Shown: positions 1-10,294 of the stretch, in pieces
Layout of the letters: each line of letters begins with the position of its first letter
Position numbering within the stretch: position 1 is the first letter of the stretch
Assembly (NCBI GenBank): GCA_030063045.1
Contig: JAQSEB010000002.1
Span: 558,001 to 622,000 of the forward strand
DNA: 64,000 bases
From: Pratylenchus scribneri
Lineage: Eukaryota; Nematoda; Chromadorea; Rhabditida; Pratylenchidae
Reading direction: 5' to 3'
The notes under the pieces: model-generated
What the model was told of the DNA's origin: nothing
The model's input: only the letters and a program-made list of their open reading frames with translations
Databases searched by the model: none
Position numbers and translations under genes: made by a program

Positions 1-161
1 ATTTCTTTCTTGCAAAACAGAAATGTTATCCTTAAAATGCGTGGGAAATCTATATCCCTAAAATAGCAAAATACTTTTTAATGGATTCTAAAATGAATTA
101 AAATGACATGACAAATTGCAAAGAAATTGGAGAATGTTCGACTAATAAAATAGCCTTAAAC

Positions 162-1940
162 TTGCCTGAATTCTGTAGGGCAAATTTGGAGGCTCCGATG
201 GTTTTGTCCATCCCGAAGTTCTATGCAATCGATGGATGTGAGTTCAAAAAAGTGTGGTATATTATAGAGAATGGCCAAAATAGAAGTGATCAACACAAAT
301 TTGCGCGCCCTTCGCACTGTACAATATGCCCTCGCAAGTCCCTGTTGGAATGCAATGTTGACGAACAAATCGATGGCAGCGCCAACACAAAAATAGACGG
401 AAGTGGTTTGGAAAGTGGAGGCCAGGGGGAAGAAGAATGGGGAACCGGTGCCGTAGGCGAGTGCCAAACCTTATTTGGATGGCATTTGAATGTTCAATTT
501 ATACATAATATTTTTTGGGTTAAGTATTAAGTTCTGCCAATTCAGAATTCAGCATTTGGTCGATACTTTTGGCATAGCCCAACGAGGCATTAGCCAATTC
601 AGAAAGGCAAATACCATTTAAAAGCCCTAAATACCCTCTGAAAAGTGGCTATAAATATTTTTGCAAAATTTATTCCTTATAGGAAAAGCGACTTTCCCTC
701 CAGAAATGTGTGCTTATTACTTTTAAAGATAAACATTTTCTAATAAGATTTCATAAAATTTAGTATGCCCAAATTGTAAAGGGCACTCTGGGCTTTCAAA
801 TGATAGATCGCTTTCCAAAATTGATTATTGCCTCGTTGAGATATGGGCCAAAACTATAATTGAGGTATTCGTATTCATACCATATATTGCCATTGCCATC
901 GGCATAAAAGTGAAAAAATAAAGAGAAGGAGGGAATATTCTTGGTTAGGTATTATGATTCCTAAAATTGACATTCACAAACATATAATTTACTAAGTAAG
1001 AAATATGGCTTTACAATTTTATTCCTAAATTCATTCGCTCACTGATTGGTCCATGATGTCGCCATGCTTCCAGTACAAAAAGGAACATTGCCGCACAAAT
1101 CATCAACAAATCCGAAACGGCCAATGCCATCAAATATACACTGGTGGAGTGGACACGTTGCTCGGGATGGCTATAAACCAGGATGACCAACAAATTGCCA
1201 AATAGGCCAACAAGCCCAATCAATGCCAACACCGAACCACTGATCACCAAATTGTACACCTGTACGGGGATTTAAATTTTGCATATGAATGAAAATGGGG
1301 GATGAGGCTATAAAAAGAGATTTAAACGAATTAGGCATATTAGCTTTTCAAAGAACTTTGGTCTAATTCCATCCCATAATTAGATAGTGCAAATCGGGAA
1401 TCCGGACCATTCTTTTGGCCATAGCTCAAAAAGTAAGTAGCCAATCTAAGATAGCGATATACCAGCAGTAAAAAGCTCTTAAATTTCTCTACAAAGTGGA
1501 TTAACTATTTTTTTTTGAAAATTTAAAACAATTTATAGGAAAATCGGCTTTTCCTTCAAAAATTAGACTTTATTACATTTAGATGGATATAATTTATATC
1601 TATAATTTGAAAACAAAAAAATAAAAAGGCCAAATTGTAGAGGATACTTTGAACTTTCAAATGATATATTAGTTTCCTAAATTAGTTATTGTCTCATCAG
1701 TAAGTTATTAGTCAAAATAGAATGGCAAAGGTTTAGTTCCCAATCGCTGTACCTTATCCATTATTCTCCCCTCTCTCATCAAAATCCCTCCAACTCCATC
1801 AAAAATACAATGCTTTCCTCCAATTAATATTCAAATTTCTCGCCATTCACCTGATAATCTGCGTCCGTCGATCCCAAACAAACATTACAATAGGGAATGG
1901 CCAATTGATCAGCTGGGCCACCGCCGTCATCGGCCAACAT
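162..1940 (-). CDS. FMRFamide-like peptide GPCR, 3' end outside window
   Basis: Rhodopsin-family receptor with three phase-consistent exons: 1940-1851, 1259-1043 and 469-162. Exon 1 starts at ATG 1940 and encodes a short extracellular N-terminus with two Cys (YCNVCLG). Exon 2 carries TM1 (LIGLVGLFGNLLVILVYSHP, with the GN of helix 1) and TM2 (VYLMALAVSDLLMI, with the helix 2 Asp). Exon 3 carries TM3, the second intracellular loop and TM4; 'RAYCTVRRARKF' and 'LYNIPHFFEL' are typical of FMRFamide-receptor relatives, and 'CPTEFRQ' starts loop EL2. Donors are GTGAAT, GTGAGC and GTTTAA. TM5-7 must lie to the left of base 1. The usual D/ERY at the foot of TM3 reads D-L-F, so the G-protein-contacting Arg is missing. 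Both introns contain a foldback element. Family call is from motif recognition; the ligand is unknown. Confidence 0.85.
567..853. mobile_element. Foldback (MITE-like) element family A, copy 1
   Basis: Imperfect inverted repeat inside the GPCR intron 470-1042. The left arm begins TTTTGGCATAGCCCAACGAGG and the right arm ends CCTCGTTGAGATATGGGCC. An inner block 'GGGCTTTCAAATGATAGATC' near the right arm recurs in copies 2 and 3. No open reading frame lies inside. Confidence 0.6.
1412..1718. mobile_element. Foldback (MITE-like) element family A, copy 2
   Basis: Inverted repeat inside the GPCR intron 1260-1850. The left arm is CTTTTGGCCATAGCTCAAAA, then AGTAGCCAATCTAAGATAGC; it is the reverse complement of the right arm of copy 3 at 12868-12903. 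'CTTTCAAATGATATATTAG' is the shared inner block. Non-coding and AT-rich. Confidence 0.6.
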
Positions 1941-2713
1941 TTCTGCCTTCTTATTTTTTCTTTGTTTTTCGTCTGACTTTTTTGTGGGAATGAAAGGTCG
2001 AAAGGATTTGAAATGATCTGCTTGAATTAAAAGGGATAAATTTGAAGGAAGTTTAAAAAAATGAATGGAAATGAGACGAATGAGGGAGGGGCAAATTTGA
2101 GACCATCCCCTGAGGGCATTTTGAGAGGCGGAAAAGTGGAAAATGCGTTGGGGGCATCCGAGGGAGTTCAGAGGATCGAATTTCGGCGGCTGCATTTTGG
2201 CCATCAGGCCCATTAATTTCCCTCACATTAATTTCCCCTTTTAAAAAGGAAGTGAAATGCCGGGAATAAAAGGAGGGGAATGGCACAAAATGGAGTGGGT
2301 GGAGGAAAATTTGGCACGAAAAAAGTTGAAAGATTGAAAGGAAAAAAAACGATGAGAAAGCAAAGTAACTCTCACGGCACTACCACCAACATTGGTTGGC
2401 CCAATAGAAGGCAGGCATCATTGGTGGGTGCCAGGAGAAAGGGGCAAAAGCAAATTGGATTTCCGCTTTTCCCTCCAAAACTACATTTTGGCCTTTCCAA
2501 TTTTGCGCCTTTTTGTACCCATTTTCAAAAACATTTTTTTGTTGTTTTGTTTTTCCTGCCACCACAATTTTATGGGGAAGGGCAACGACCAGAACGGCAA
2601 AAGGTGGATGAAGACATTTTTGGCCATTGGCCCAAAATTGACTTTTTCTTCCCAATTAGAATAGGCCAATGTAGAATGTACATTTATGGATGAAAGGGGA
2701 AATGAATGGAAAT

Positions 2714-2725
2714 GGGGGGGGGGGG
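2714..2725 (+). repeat. Homopolymer run of 12 G
   Basis: Twelve consecutive G in otherwise AT-rich sequence. In C. elegans such tracts are potential G-quadruplex sites that are unstable without the DOG-1 helicase; the link here is by analogy only. Confidence 0.8.
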
Positions 2726-3167
2726 CAGTCAATCGGAGCAAATTAGTGAATAAAGAGGGCCAAAAGGGGACCTTTTGGAATGCCATCAAATGGCGCGGAA
2801 ATGGCCCGTGGCCTCTCTCATTTGAGGAGATTGGAGGGAAAAAGTGCCGTCAAAGGAATGATGAAATGCTTCAAAATTGGGTGAAGTTGAAAGAGGAGAA
2901 AATATGGCAAAAGATGGTGAGGAAAAGTTGGCAAATTATGCAAAAATTTAGGGATGGGATGGGGATGAACTTTGGCACAAACCAAAAGTTGAAGAGATAA
3001 AAGGCATAAATAAAAGCAGTGGGAGAAGTTTATTTTGGGAAAATTGGCCAAATCGATTTATTATTTAAAAAAAATGACGAATAAATCAATGACGGCATGC
3101 TTTGAGAAGAAGAAATTGGCCAGAATTCTTCCCAACTTGTCGCTGGGCCAAACTTTTCGCCATTTAT

Positions 3168-3478
3168 AATAACTCGTCAAAAACTGAACCAGTTTTGATA
3201 ATTTAGGTATTAAATTAAAGAGAAGTCTTTTGACTGTCTAATAATTTTATATTTATTTAAATTGGTTCAAAATTGATGGAGTTATACTCTTAATAAAACA
3301 ATTTAAGATGACATTCACTATGGCTAGCGAAATGTTCATTGGTTGTTAGGAGAAAACTCCATCAAATCTGAACAAATTTAAATTGATATTATTAGATAGT
3401 CAACATTCTGCTGATCTTTAATTTAATATAAAAATCATCAAAATTATTTGTTCCTGAATCAATCCTGATGAGCTATCT
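3168..3478. mobile_element. Foldback (MITE-like) element family B, copy 1
   Basis: Inverted repeat of about 310 bp. The left arm holds 'AACTCGTCAAAAACTGAAC', 'TTTTGATAATTT' and 'GACTGTCTAATAAT'. The right arm is its reverse complement with changes: 'ATTATTAGATAGTC', 'CATCAAAATTATTTGTTCC' and 'CCTGATGAGCTATC'. Two more copies lie in introns of the ABC transporter gene. Confidence 0.6.
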
Positions 3479-5992
3479 TGAACGATGACAAATTGGGCTG
3501 GCAACTAGTTGGGCTGCCGCATTCAGAAATGGCCAGAAGATAATTTAATTTACTTTTCAACGATAAAATGCACAATAATTATGCCACAAAAACGAGATTA
3601 AGTGGATTTAAAAAGGAACTAAAATGGAGGAACGAATGAACGGGAAAGGGGCCCACATTAGGAATAAGTCGCCGGGAGGGGCATTGCCCCTAATTAAATG
3701 CGTTGGAGCGGAATTTATCATTTCTGACAGACATTCCCAGAGTCCCCCGTCGATGGTTGACATATTATTCGACGAAATGCATGTCCTTTTTTGAAGAGGA
3801 TGAAAGTGGGTGGGAAATGAGGAAGGCGCATCATTGAATGGCCATATGGCCACTCATATTGGCCATGCATTCAAATAATAATAAATATAATATTGACATT
3901 TTGGATTAGTCTGGTCGGCCACCCTGTCCTTCCAAAAATGTGAGGTTGACAATTTTGCACTTAATAGGGTATAAAATATCATCCAAAGTTGCCAAATTTG
4001 CCATATACATATGCCAAAAGGCGATATCCAAATAATTCCCCTTAAATTATCAACTTTATTTTTATGCGAGCCAAAAAGGAATGTGCCCACCCTGTTAAAA
4101 TCTGCCATTTTCCATACGGAAATTGCCGCCACAATGGCCCTTCATTTCCTCTGTCTTTGAATTGGAAATGGAACCGATTTCTGGAAGTGGCATCAAAAAA
4201 TTGGAAGGAAGCATGCATTGGAAGGGGCAAAATGCAAAAGGAAAAAAAGGGAAAGGAAGTTATGGCCCCAATACCCTTATAAATTCTCCCATATTGCCCC
4301 CCTCGCATTTAGGCCATCGATGCGGTTCGCCCACCCCCACCGTCAATTGGCCCATCCTTCCCCTTCAGGGGCCCATCGCAGTTATCTGTCATCTCCCGAC
4401 TTTCATTCCTCAACGCTCGTCTCGGCCTCGGTGTGCCATTTCCATTGGAAAACACCGGCAAAAAACTTGAGAAACGTTCCCAAGGGGGGATGGAAGGGAA
4501 TAAAGGATTGTGAAAGGCGAGAATGGAGGCCACCTTTTTTGGTGGTGGACACAAAGGAAATGAAATGGGAAGAAGATTTGGCTTTTGGCACAACAAATGT
4601 GGAAATAATATGAATGAAGTGGATGGAAGAAGGCATTTTTGTATGTTTTTGAACAGCACAGAAAAGTTGGGAGAACGGTGAATTGATGGAAAAAGCAAAA
4701 AAAAATGAAAGATTGGCCAAGAAGTCAATATCTGAGAGCCCCAAAAAATGTATTTTTGGTACCAAAAAATGTTTTTCTAAATCCGGAAAGCCAAAAAAGC
4801 AGAATGGCGCCATCCAGTCAAGCAGTAAAAATTGGAAGGGTAAAAGACCATTTTTGGATGGAAATGGATTGCTTTAGGGAATGGCCAAATTTGAAGGCGA
4901 GAAAAGGGAAAGCGCTTCCTTTCCGGTTTTTTTCGATTGGATGTGGCACAGCCGTTTTGTGCCATTCTCCTTTCCGGATATGTTTAGTTGGTCGCCTTTT
5001 AAGCAGGCTAATTAGTCATCCGTGTCCCGCATTCCCATTCTATTCTAACATTCCTCTGTGGCAATTTGTCCACCCTCCAAAATTGGTGTTGGACGGCTTT
5101 TCACAAAAAGTGCTGTGTATTGCGTGTGAGAATAGCATTGAACTTTTGCCCATTTTGCCAATTAAACTGTGGTGTTCAATTTTCCCTTTCCTTCATTTTT
5201 TTCCGCTTGAAATGGCGCCTGAATGGCTGATTCCATTCTTTTGGCCTTAAAATGGATGCGGGGGTTGTTGCCAATATCCGCGCAAAAAAAGTGATGAGAA
5301 TTTGTTTGGAAGTACGTTGGTGGCAACCAATTTGATAAAGGAGGAAAAACCCACGCAAATTCATTCAAATTTGGAATGTCAAAATATACTAAAGAAAAGG
5401 AAAAAGCATGCATTCAAAAAAATGAAATAATTGTCAAAGAATTTCATAGGATTTTGAACATTTTTTATCAACTTTTATCAACAAATGTGGGAATGTGAAA
5501 ATGAGGAAATTTATTAAATTGCTTCCGGCTTCTCCCACACATTTTCCCTCGAGGTGAAAGTGAAAACAGCCAAAGTGATTAATGGAGACCAATGTTCTAA
5601 TGTTCTAATCTTTACTTTATTTTTAGCCTTCAAGTTTAAGTGGGAATAATTTATTAGCCTTTGCGATCATTGTGACCTAAAAATATAGATTATAGATTAA
5701 AATTTAATTAAATATTCCATTAAGGAAATGACTCAATTTATTGAAAGAATGTTCTATATTCCATTCTAATTATTTTCAATTTATAGAATTTGATTTTGAA
5801 ATAAAAATAGAATGACGTTGAAAGGCCACCAATTAAGTTGTAGGTGAGAAGCTATTCAAACATTTGAAAGTTCAAAAAATATCAAATTGGAATTTTCCAT
5901 ACGGATTTCATTTTCCATATTGATATTGATTAAAAAAACCCTCAGAGCTTTATTCAAATTAAAATGCCGTTTTTGTATTTAATCAACAAAAA

Positions 5993-7237
5993 ATGATTGC
6001 CAAATTCCCTCGGCCAATTCTGCTACTTTTTGCCTCCAGCACTATTTTGTTATTCCTTTCTGTATTGCCTAAAAAGCCTCCAGAAAAGTGGCATAAACAA
6101 ATTAGAGGGCAAATTGTTGGAATGAATGCGCAAAAATTGGCAAATCAAAGGAGACGAATTCGAAGGCGAATATACGGCTCATCCGAAGAACAATGGTCTT
6201 CTTCAGATGAAGATTCGGCAGAGCATCGAAGAAGGACCAAAAAGAGGAAAAAAACAAAGAAAAAACCAAAGGAAAAAAGAGGAAAAGCATTGGCATCAGA
6301 TGTGGCCACCGATGAGGATGTGCTCATTTTGGAGGAAAAGGAGGAGAGGAGGCCAAGAATAAAGAAGAAAGAAAGGACGAAGAAGAAGAAGAGGAAAAGT
6401 GGGACAAATAAACGGAAAGGTATAAAAGGAATAATTATTTTTCTTTGGGATTTTCATGAGCATTGAATTGTGATGCCATTCTTTAAAGCATAGATTGCCA
6501 TAAAGCCAATATTTATTTTATATTTTGAATTGCCATCCATTTTTTATAGGACGAGGACGGAATAGAACGACAAAAAGGAAACCACGAAATCGGCCAAAAC
6601 AAGGAATCCGGCAGCCTCCTCCAACAATTGACCAAAACGATCAAATTGATGATGGAGGGAATGGGGGTGGAATGGATCCACAGCCCCAACAAAATGGAGG
6701 AGGGAATGCTATCAATAATACTGGGAAAAAGAATAACAAGGCTAATAATGTGCTCCAATTGATGTTGAAATTGGCCATCAAAGGGGCTACCGATTCAGAA
6801 TGCCGGGTACGGGAGACCCGATTAAATCTATGTATATGTATTAAGAATTAATTTCACTGAGTCACTTACTTCTCTTGTAGAATCCAAGTCAATTAAAATA
6901 CAAATACATAAATTTGGAATCCCCAATCATTTCCCTCATATTTAGTGGTGTGCCATTCAATTCTTGGAAAAAGCCATGCTTGGCCCATTTGCCCCATTGG
7001 CATCATTCATTAGTCGTGAGTTATTTTTTTATTGATGGCCATTTTTACACATCAAATTGTCCTGCAGCAAAAAGATTAAAGCAAGCAAAAAAGGCAGCGG
7101 AGGCTGGCAAAAAATTATTAGCCGACAAGGATGCCATTTTGAATGCAGGCAAAAAGGGAATGGATGCTGCAGCAAATGCTGGAAAAGCGGCCACAAATGG
7201 AGCAAAGAATATGTTGAAGAAGATCAAAATTGGTTGA
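5993..7237 (+). CDS. Secreted Lys/Arg-rich orphan protein
   Basis: Family not recognised. Exon 1 (5993-6419) opens with a signal peptide (M1 to about 25, core ILLLFASSTILLFLSVL) and then runs into acidic/serine patches between long Lys/Arg blocks (KKRKKTKKKPK). Donor GTATAA and acceptor at 6550 keep the frame into exon 2 (GRGRNRTTKRKPRNRPKQ, Gln/Gly/Asn-rich stretch, then NNVLQLMLKLAIKG). The last exon starts at about 7068 and encodes an Ala/Lys amphipathic C-terminus (AAEAGKKLLADKD... KNMLKKIKIG) with stop at 7237. The junction of exon 2 to the last exon is uncertain: a phase-1 donor near 6832 (GTATAT) would join in frame. An extra exon at 6881-7015 is possible but does not keep phase. The basic runs could be nuclear or nucleolar signals, as in some nematode secreted effectors, but that is speculation. 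Confidence 0.55.
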
Positions 7238-7302
7238 TTCTGCAGATCTGTAATTTTCCTTCAAATTCCTATCATTTTTATTTGTAAATTGCCCCAATTC
7301 TG

Positions 7303-7450
7303 ATTTTAATTGTAATTCTGATTTGTAATTGCACTAAATTGTAATTCTGATTTGTAATTGCACTAAATTGTAATTCTGATTTGTAATTGCACTAAATTGT
7401 AATTCTGATTTGTAATTGCACTAAATTGTAATTCTGATTTTATAATTGTA
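7303..7450. repeat. Satellite, 29-bp units (locus 1)
   Basis: About five tandem units built from the words TGTAATTCTGATTTG and TAATTGCACTAAAT, directly downstream of the Lys-rich secreted gene. Same family as the arrays at 28893, 34678 and 42000. Confidence 0.9.
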
Positions 7451-7622
7451 AACTCCGCCTTTTCTGTGAGAAAAATTCTTAAATTTTAAAAAACTATTCG
7501 ATTTGAATTAATCTCCAAATTACTCTTCGAACATCCAAAATTCTATCTTTTTCAACTAAAATTTTAATTAAAATTTCAATTTTCAACTAAAAATTGCTTT
7601 AAATATCAATGAAATTCCAAAT

Positions 7623-9455
7623 TCATTCATTTCTTGATTGTCGCACAAATTGTCGGACACTAATTGGCTTTTTGCATTTTCGGCATCGTTTCCTTTCGAT
7701 CACATGTTCCATCCCAATTTTGTCAATTCTTCCTCTCTGCCCATATTCCTCTCCATCTTGCAAAATTCGATACCGCTTTTCGTGCGCTTCTCTTGCCTTT
7801 TTCCATGCTTCAAAAACGGTTGGATTTGTAGAATATTCACCAGTTCCTTTGGGGCCAAATTGGCTGTCGAGGGAATTTTGACGACGGATTAATATTCTCT
7901 TTAGGGGAATTTTTAAAATATAGCACAAATTGCAAATGTTAAATTTATATTTAAATAATGATATTAAAAAAAACATTAAATTGGTTCAATTATGGATTGG
8001 CATTCATTGGGCATTGAACAGAGGGAACATAAATTTTCCATTCCTTCAGGCTCTAAATGAGAAGAAAAGAGGATACGGTATGCAAAGTGCTTCCCCTTCC
8101 TTTCTTTCCTTTCCCTTGTTGAGATTTTGCTACTGTACTGCTGGAAAATATGCCACCCAGCAGGTTTTTGCCCATAACTTTTGAATGGATTGGCCAATTT
8201 AATTGATCGATATATCATTTTGAAGAGCAGAAAATTGCCAATTTTATTATTTTTTACATATTTTATAATTTTGCATTTTTTGGACCTTATTTTTTATGAA
8301 AGACAACGGCACTAATCCCCATATTTATCAATCCATTTTTCAATAAAACTTGCCTTTTGTTCCCCCAATAATAAATCATTTTTCATTCGTCGATTGTTCA
8401 TTTCCATCTCGCTAATCCGTTCATGTTCCTCCTTTTCCTGTTTTTTGAATTGTTCCAGTCGATCGATAGATCTCCTTTGGGCAAAAATAATTTAATTTTT
8501 ACGTTCTCAATAAAAAATGGGTCAAATTTAGGCCAAATTTCAATTCACTTTTACAATTAGTTGCCCTAATTTTTGAAATATACTTTTTATGGTTTTCCCA
8601 ATTTCCATTTTATTTTGTTTGCTCACTTCAATGCCTCATTCCGCCTTAATTGTTCTCGCAATCTTTTGGCCTTTCCCCTCTGTTCATCGCCAGACCAAAT
8701 TGATTCCAAATTTGATTTGGTGCCACTTCTTTCTGGCCATATTTTTGATGCCATCCATTCTGCCTCAAGGACATCCTTTTCCGCCAATTTTTCCTTCATT
8801 TTTTCCCTTTTCAATTCTTCCAATTCTTCTTTCCAAATTTCATTTTGTTCCGCCCATTTTTGTTCCATTTCTTTTGCCTTTTTCTGTTCCATTTTCAACT
8901 CTTGCTTCAATAAAATATTTTATAGGAAAATTTTGACAAAAAACTTCGGTGGCCATTTTTTGGCGCAAAATTTCTGCCCGATTCATTCCATCAACAAGTT
9001 CAGCCAATTTTCGGTCCAAATGTTTGGCCTTAAAATTTAGAATAAAATTTAAAATAAATAGTTTAATTTATTCAGTTAGGAACCATCCAATTTTCTCCAT
9101 TTTCGCATTTATATTAATAATTAATTCATTTATATTTATAATTCCCCTTTATTGCCTCCGCTTTCTTGGCTTCCTCCTCCTCATCTTGTCGACATTCCGA
9201 ACAAAGTGAGCCAATCTCATCCAGAATTCGCACATTTTGGTGATCATTCAAATTCATTCCAGTCAATTCCCTGCTCATTAATTAAATATCCTAATTTCCC
9301 ATAATTCCACACCTTTCTCCATAAGAATTAGCCATATATTTGCCAATTTCATCCTTTTCAAGATATTCATCATGCCATTGGCGACCAGATAAATTATTGC
9401 GTTTTTCGGTGGCAAATGACCCTGATGAATGGTGTGGATCAGCTGGCACTTCCAT
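7623..9455 (-). CDS. 338-aa coiled-coil protein, family unknown
   Basis: Six exons join without a phase break: 9455-9313, 9270-9156, 9028-8945, 8904-8627, 8474-8354 and 7898-7623, 1017 nt including stop. Start ATG at 9455 (MEVPADPHH). The N-terminal 90 residues are mixed (LSGRQWHDEYLEKDEIG, LTGMNLNDHQNVRILDE, LCSEC). Residues from about 75 to 245 are a charged coiled coil (MEQKKAKEMEQKW, EELEELKREKMKEK, DRLEQFKKQEKEEHER). The C-terminus is less repetitive (FGPKGTGEYSTNPTVFEAW) and ends with a basic Cys motif (CRKCKKP). Introns 9155-9029 and 8353-7899 need GC donors (GCAATA and GCAAGT), because a GT alternative would run into a stop or shift frame. Such proteins are often cytoskeletal or ciliary, but I see no diagnostic domain and assign no function. 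Confidence 0.7.
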
Positions 9456-10294
9456 TCAATAAGGAATTGGGATTATTATATGGAAATTGACAGAAATATC
9501 TTCAAATTTGTATGGATTTTAAATAGTAAACATTTAGTCGTTTCACTTTTGAGAAGTGAGTGAATGGACGAACGGACATAATTCTCAAAAAACTGTCAGC
9601 CAATGAAGGAATAAATGTGCATAAAATTGAGTGCATTTCCGCATGATATCTTATTTTTTTTTGCCATTTATTCCGCCTAATATGGTGGCATATTCGTTCC
9701 AATTTTATGTATAAAAGTTTTCACGCTTCGATTGTAAATGGAAAATATTAAAGAAAAAGTTGATTTTGAAATCTACATAAATTTTAAAAAGCTGAAAAGA
9801 TTCTTCCTGATTAAAAGGCAAATTTAAAGGCAAAAAATAAAAAATTTGAGGCTAAAATTATCTCAATTAACCAATTTTTTGGCTATATTTTGAATAAATT
9901 GTGCCATTTTCCAAAATTTTTATATATCATTTTATGGCCACCGCCTGTTTATAATAATTCAACTTCAACACAATTGAATGAATATTATATAAATTCAAAA
10001 GTGTTCGCCCCATTTCCTTTTTCCTCCATTGGAAATAACAACCAAATAAGCCGGTCCCCTCTTCTCAATGTTCGGGCGCATTCATCATAAACGAGTTCCT
10101 TCCGCCCCAAATCCAGGCAATTACCACCTTCCGCTTATCTTTTTCGTCCAACAATCAATTTTGGGGCGCCCACCTTGTAAAACAAAAATAGGAGACAAAA
10201 TGGGAAATAGGAGCAAAAATCCTGCCTTGGGCCTTATTCCCATAGCAAAAAGGAAGAAGCTGGCCCAAATCGCGAAAAATTGCTCCAAATCCCA
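9456..10294. other. Intergenic region, nothing recognised
   Basis: Divergent spacer between the coiled-coil gene (-) and the Gln/Pro-rich secreted gene (+). Short frames here have no coding character; it presumably holds both promoters. Confidence 0.5.

Larger units (their letters stand above)
1941..5992. other. Intergenic region with no convincing gene
   Basis: About 4 kb between the GPCR start and the next gene. Many medium open frames occur on both strands, but they are low-complexity (Lys/Asn/Phe/Trp-rich), overlap one another and resemble no family I know, so I annotate none. It contains a run of 12 G at 2714-2725 and foldback family B copy 1 at 3168-3478. The part nearest 1940 is presumably the GPCR promoter. 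Confidence 0.5.

Noticed and set aside
2280..5413. Many 60-180 codon frames on both strands
   Set aside because: Low-complexity composition, mutual overlap on opposite strands, no recognisable motif, no consistent splice structure.
8549..8565. 17-nt microexon in the coiled-coil gene
   Set aside because: Including it shifts the frame and destroys the following coiled coil. Direct joining of 8627 to 8474 keeps phase.
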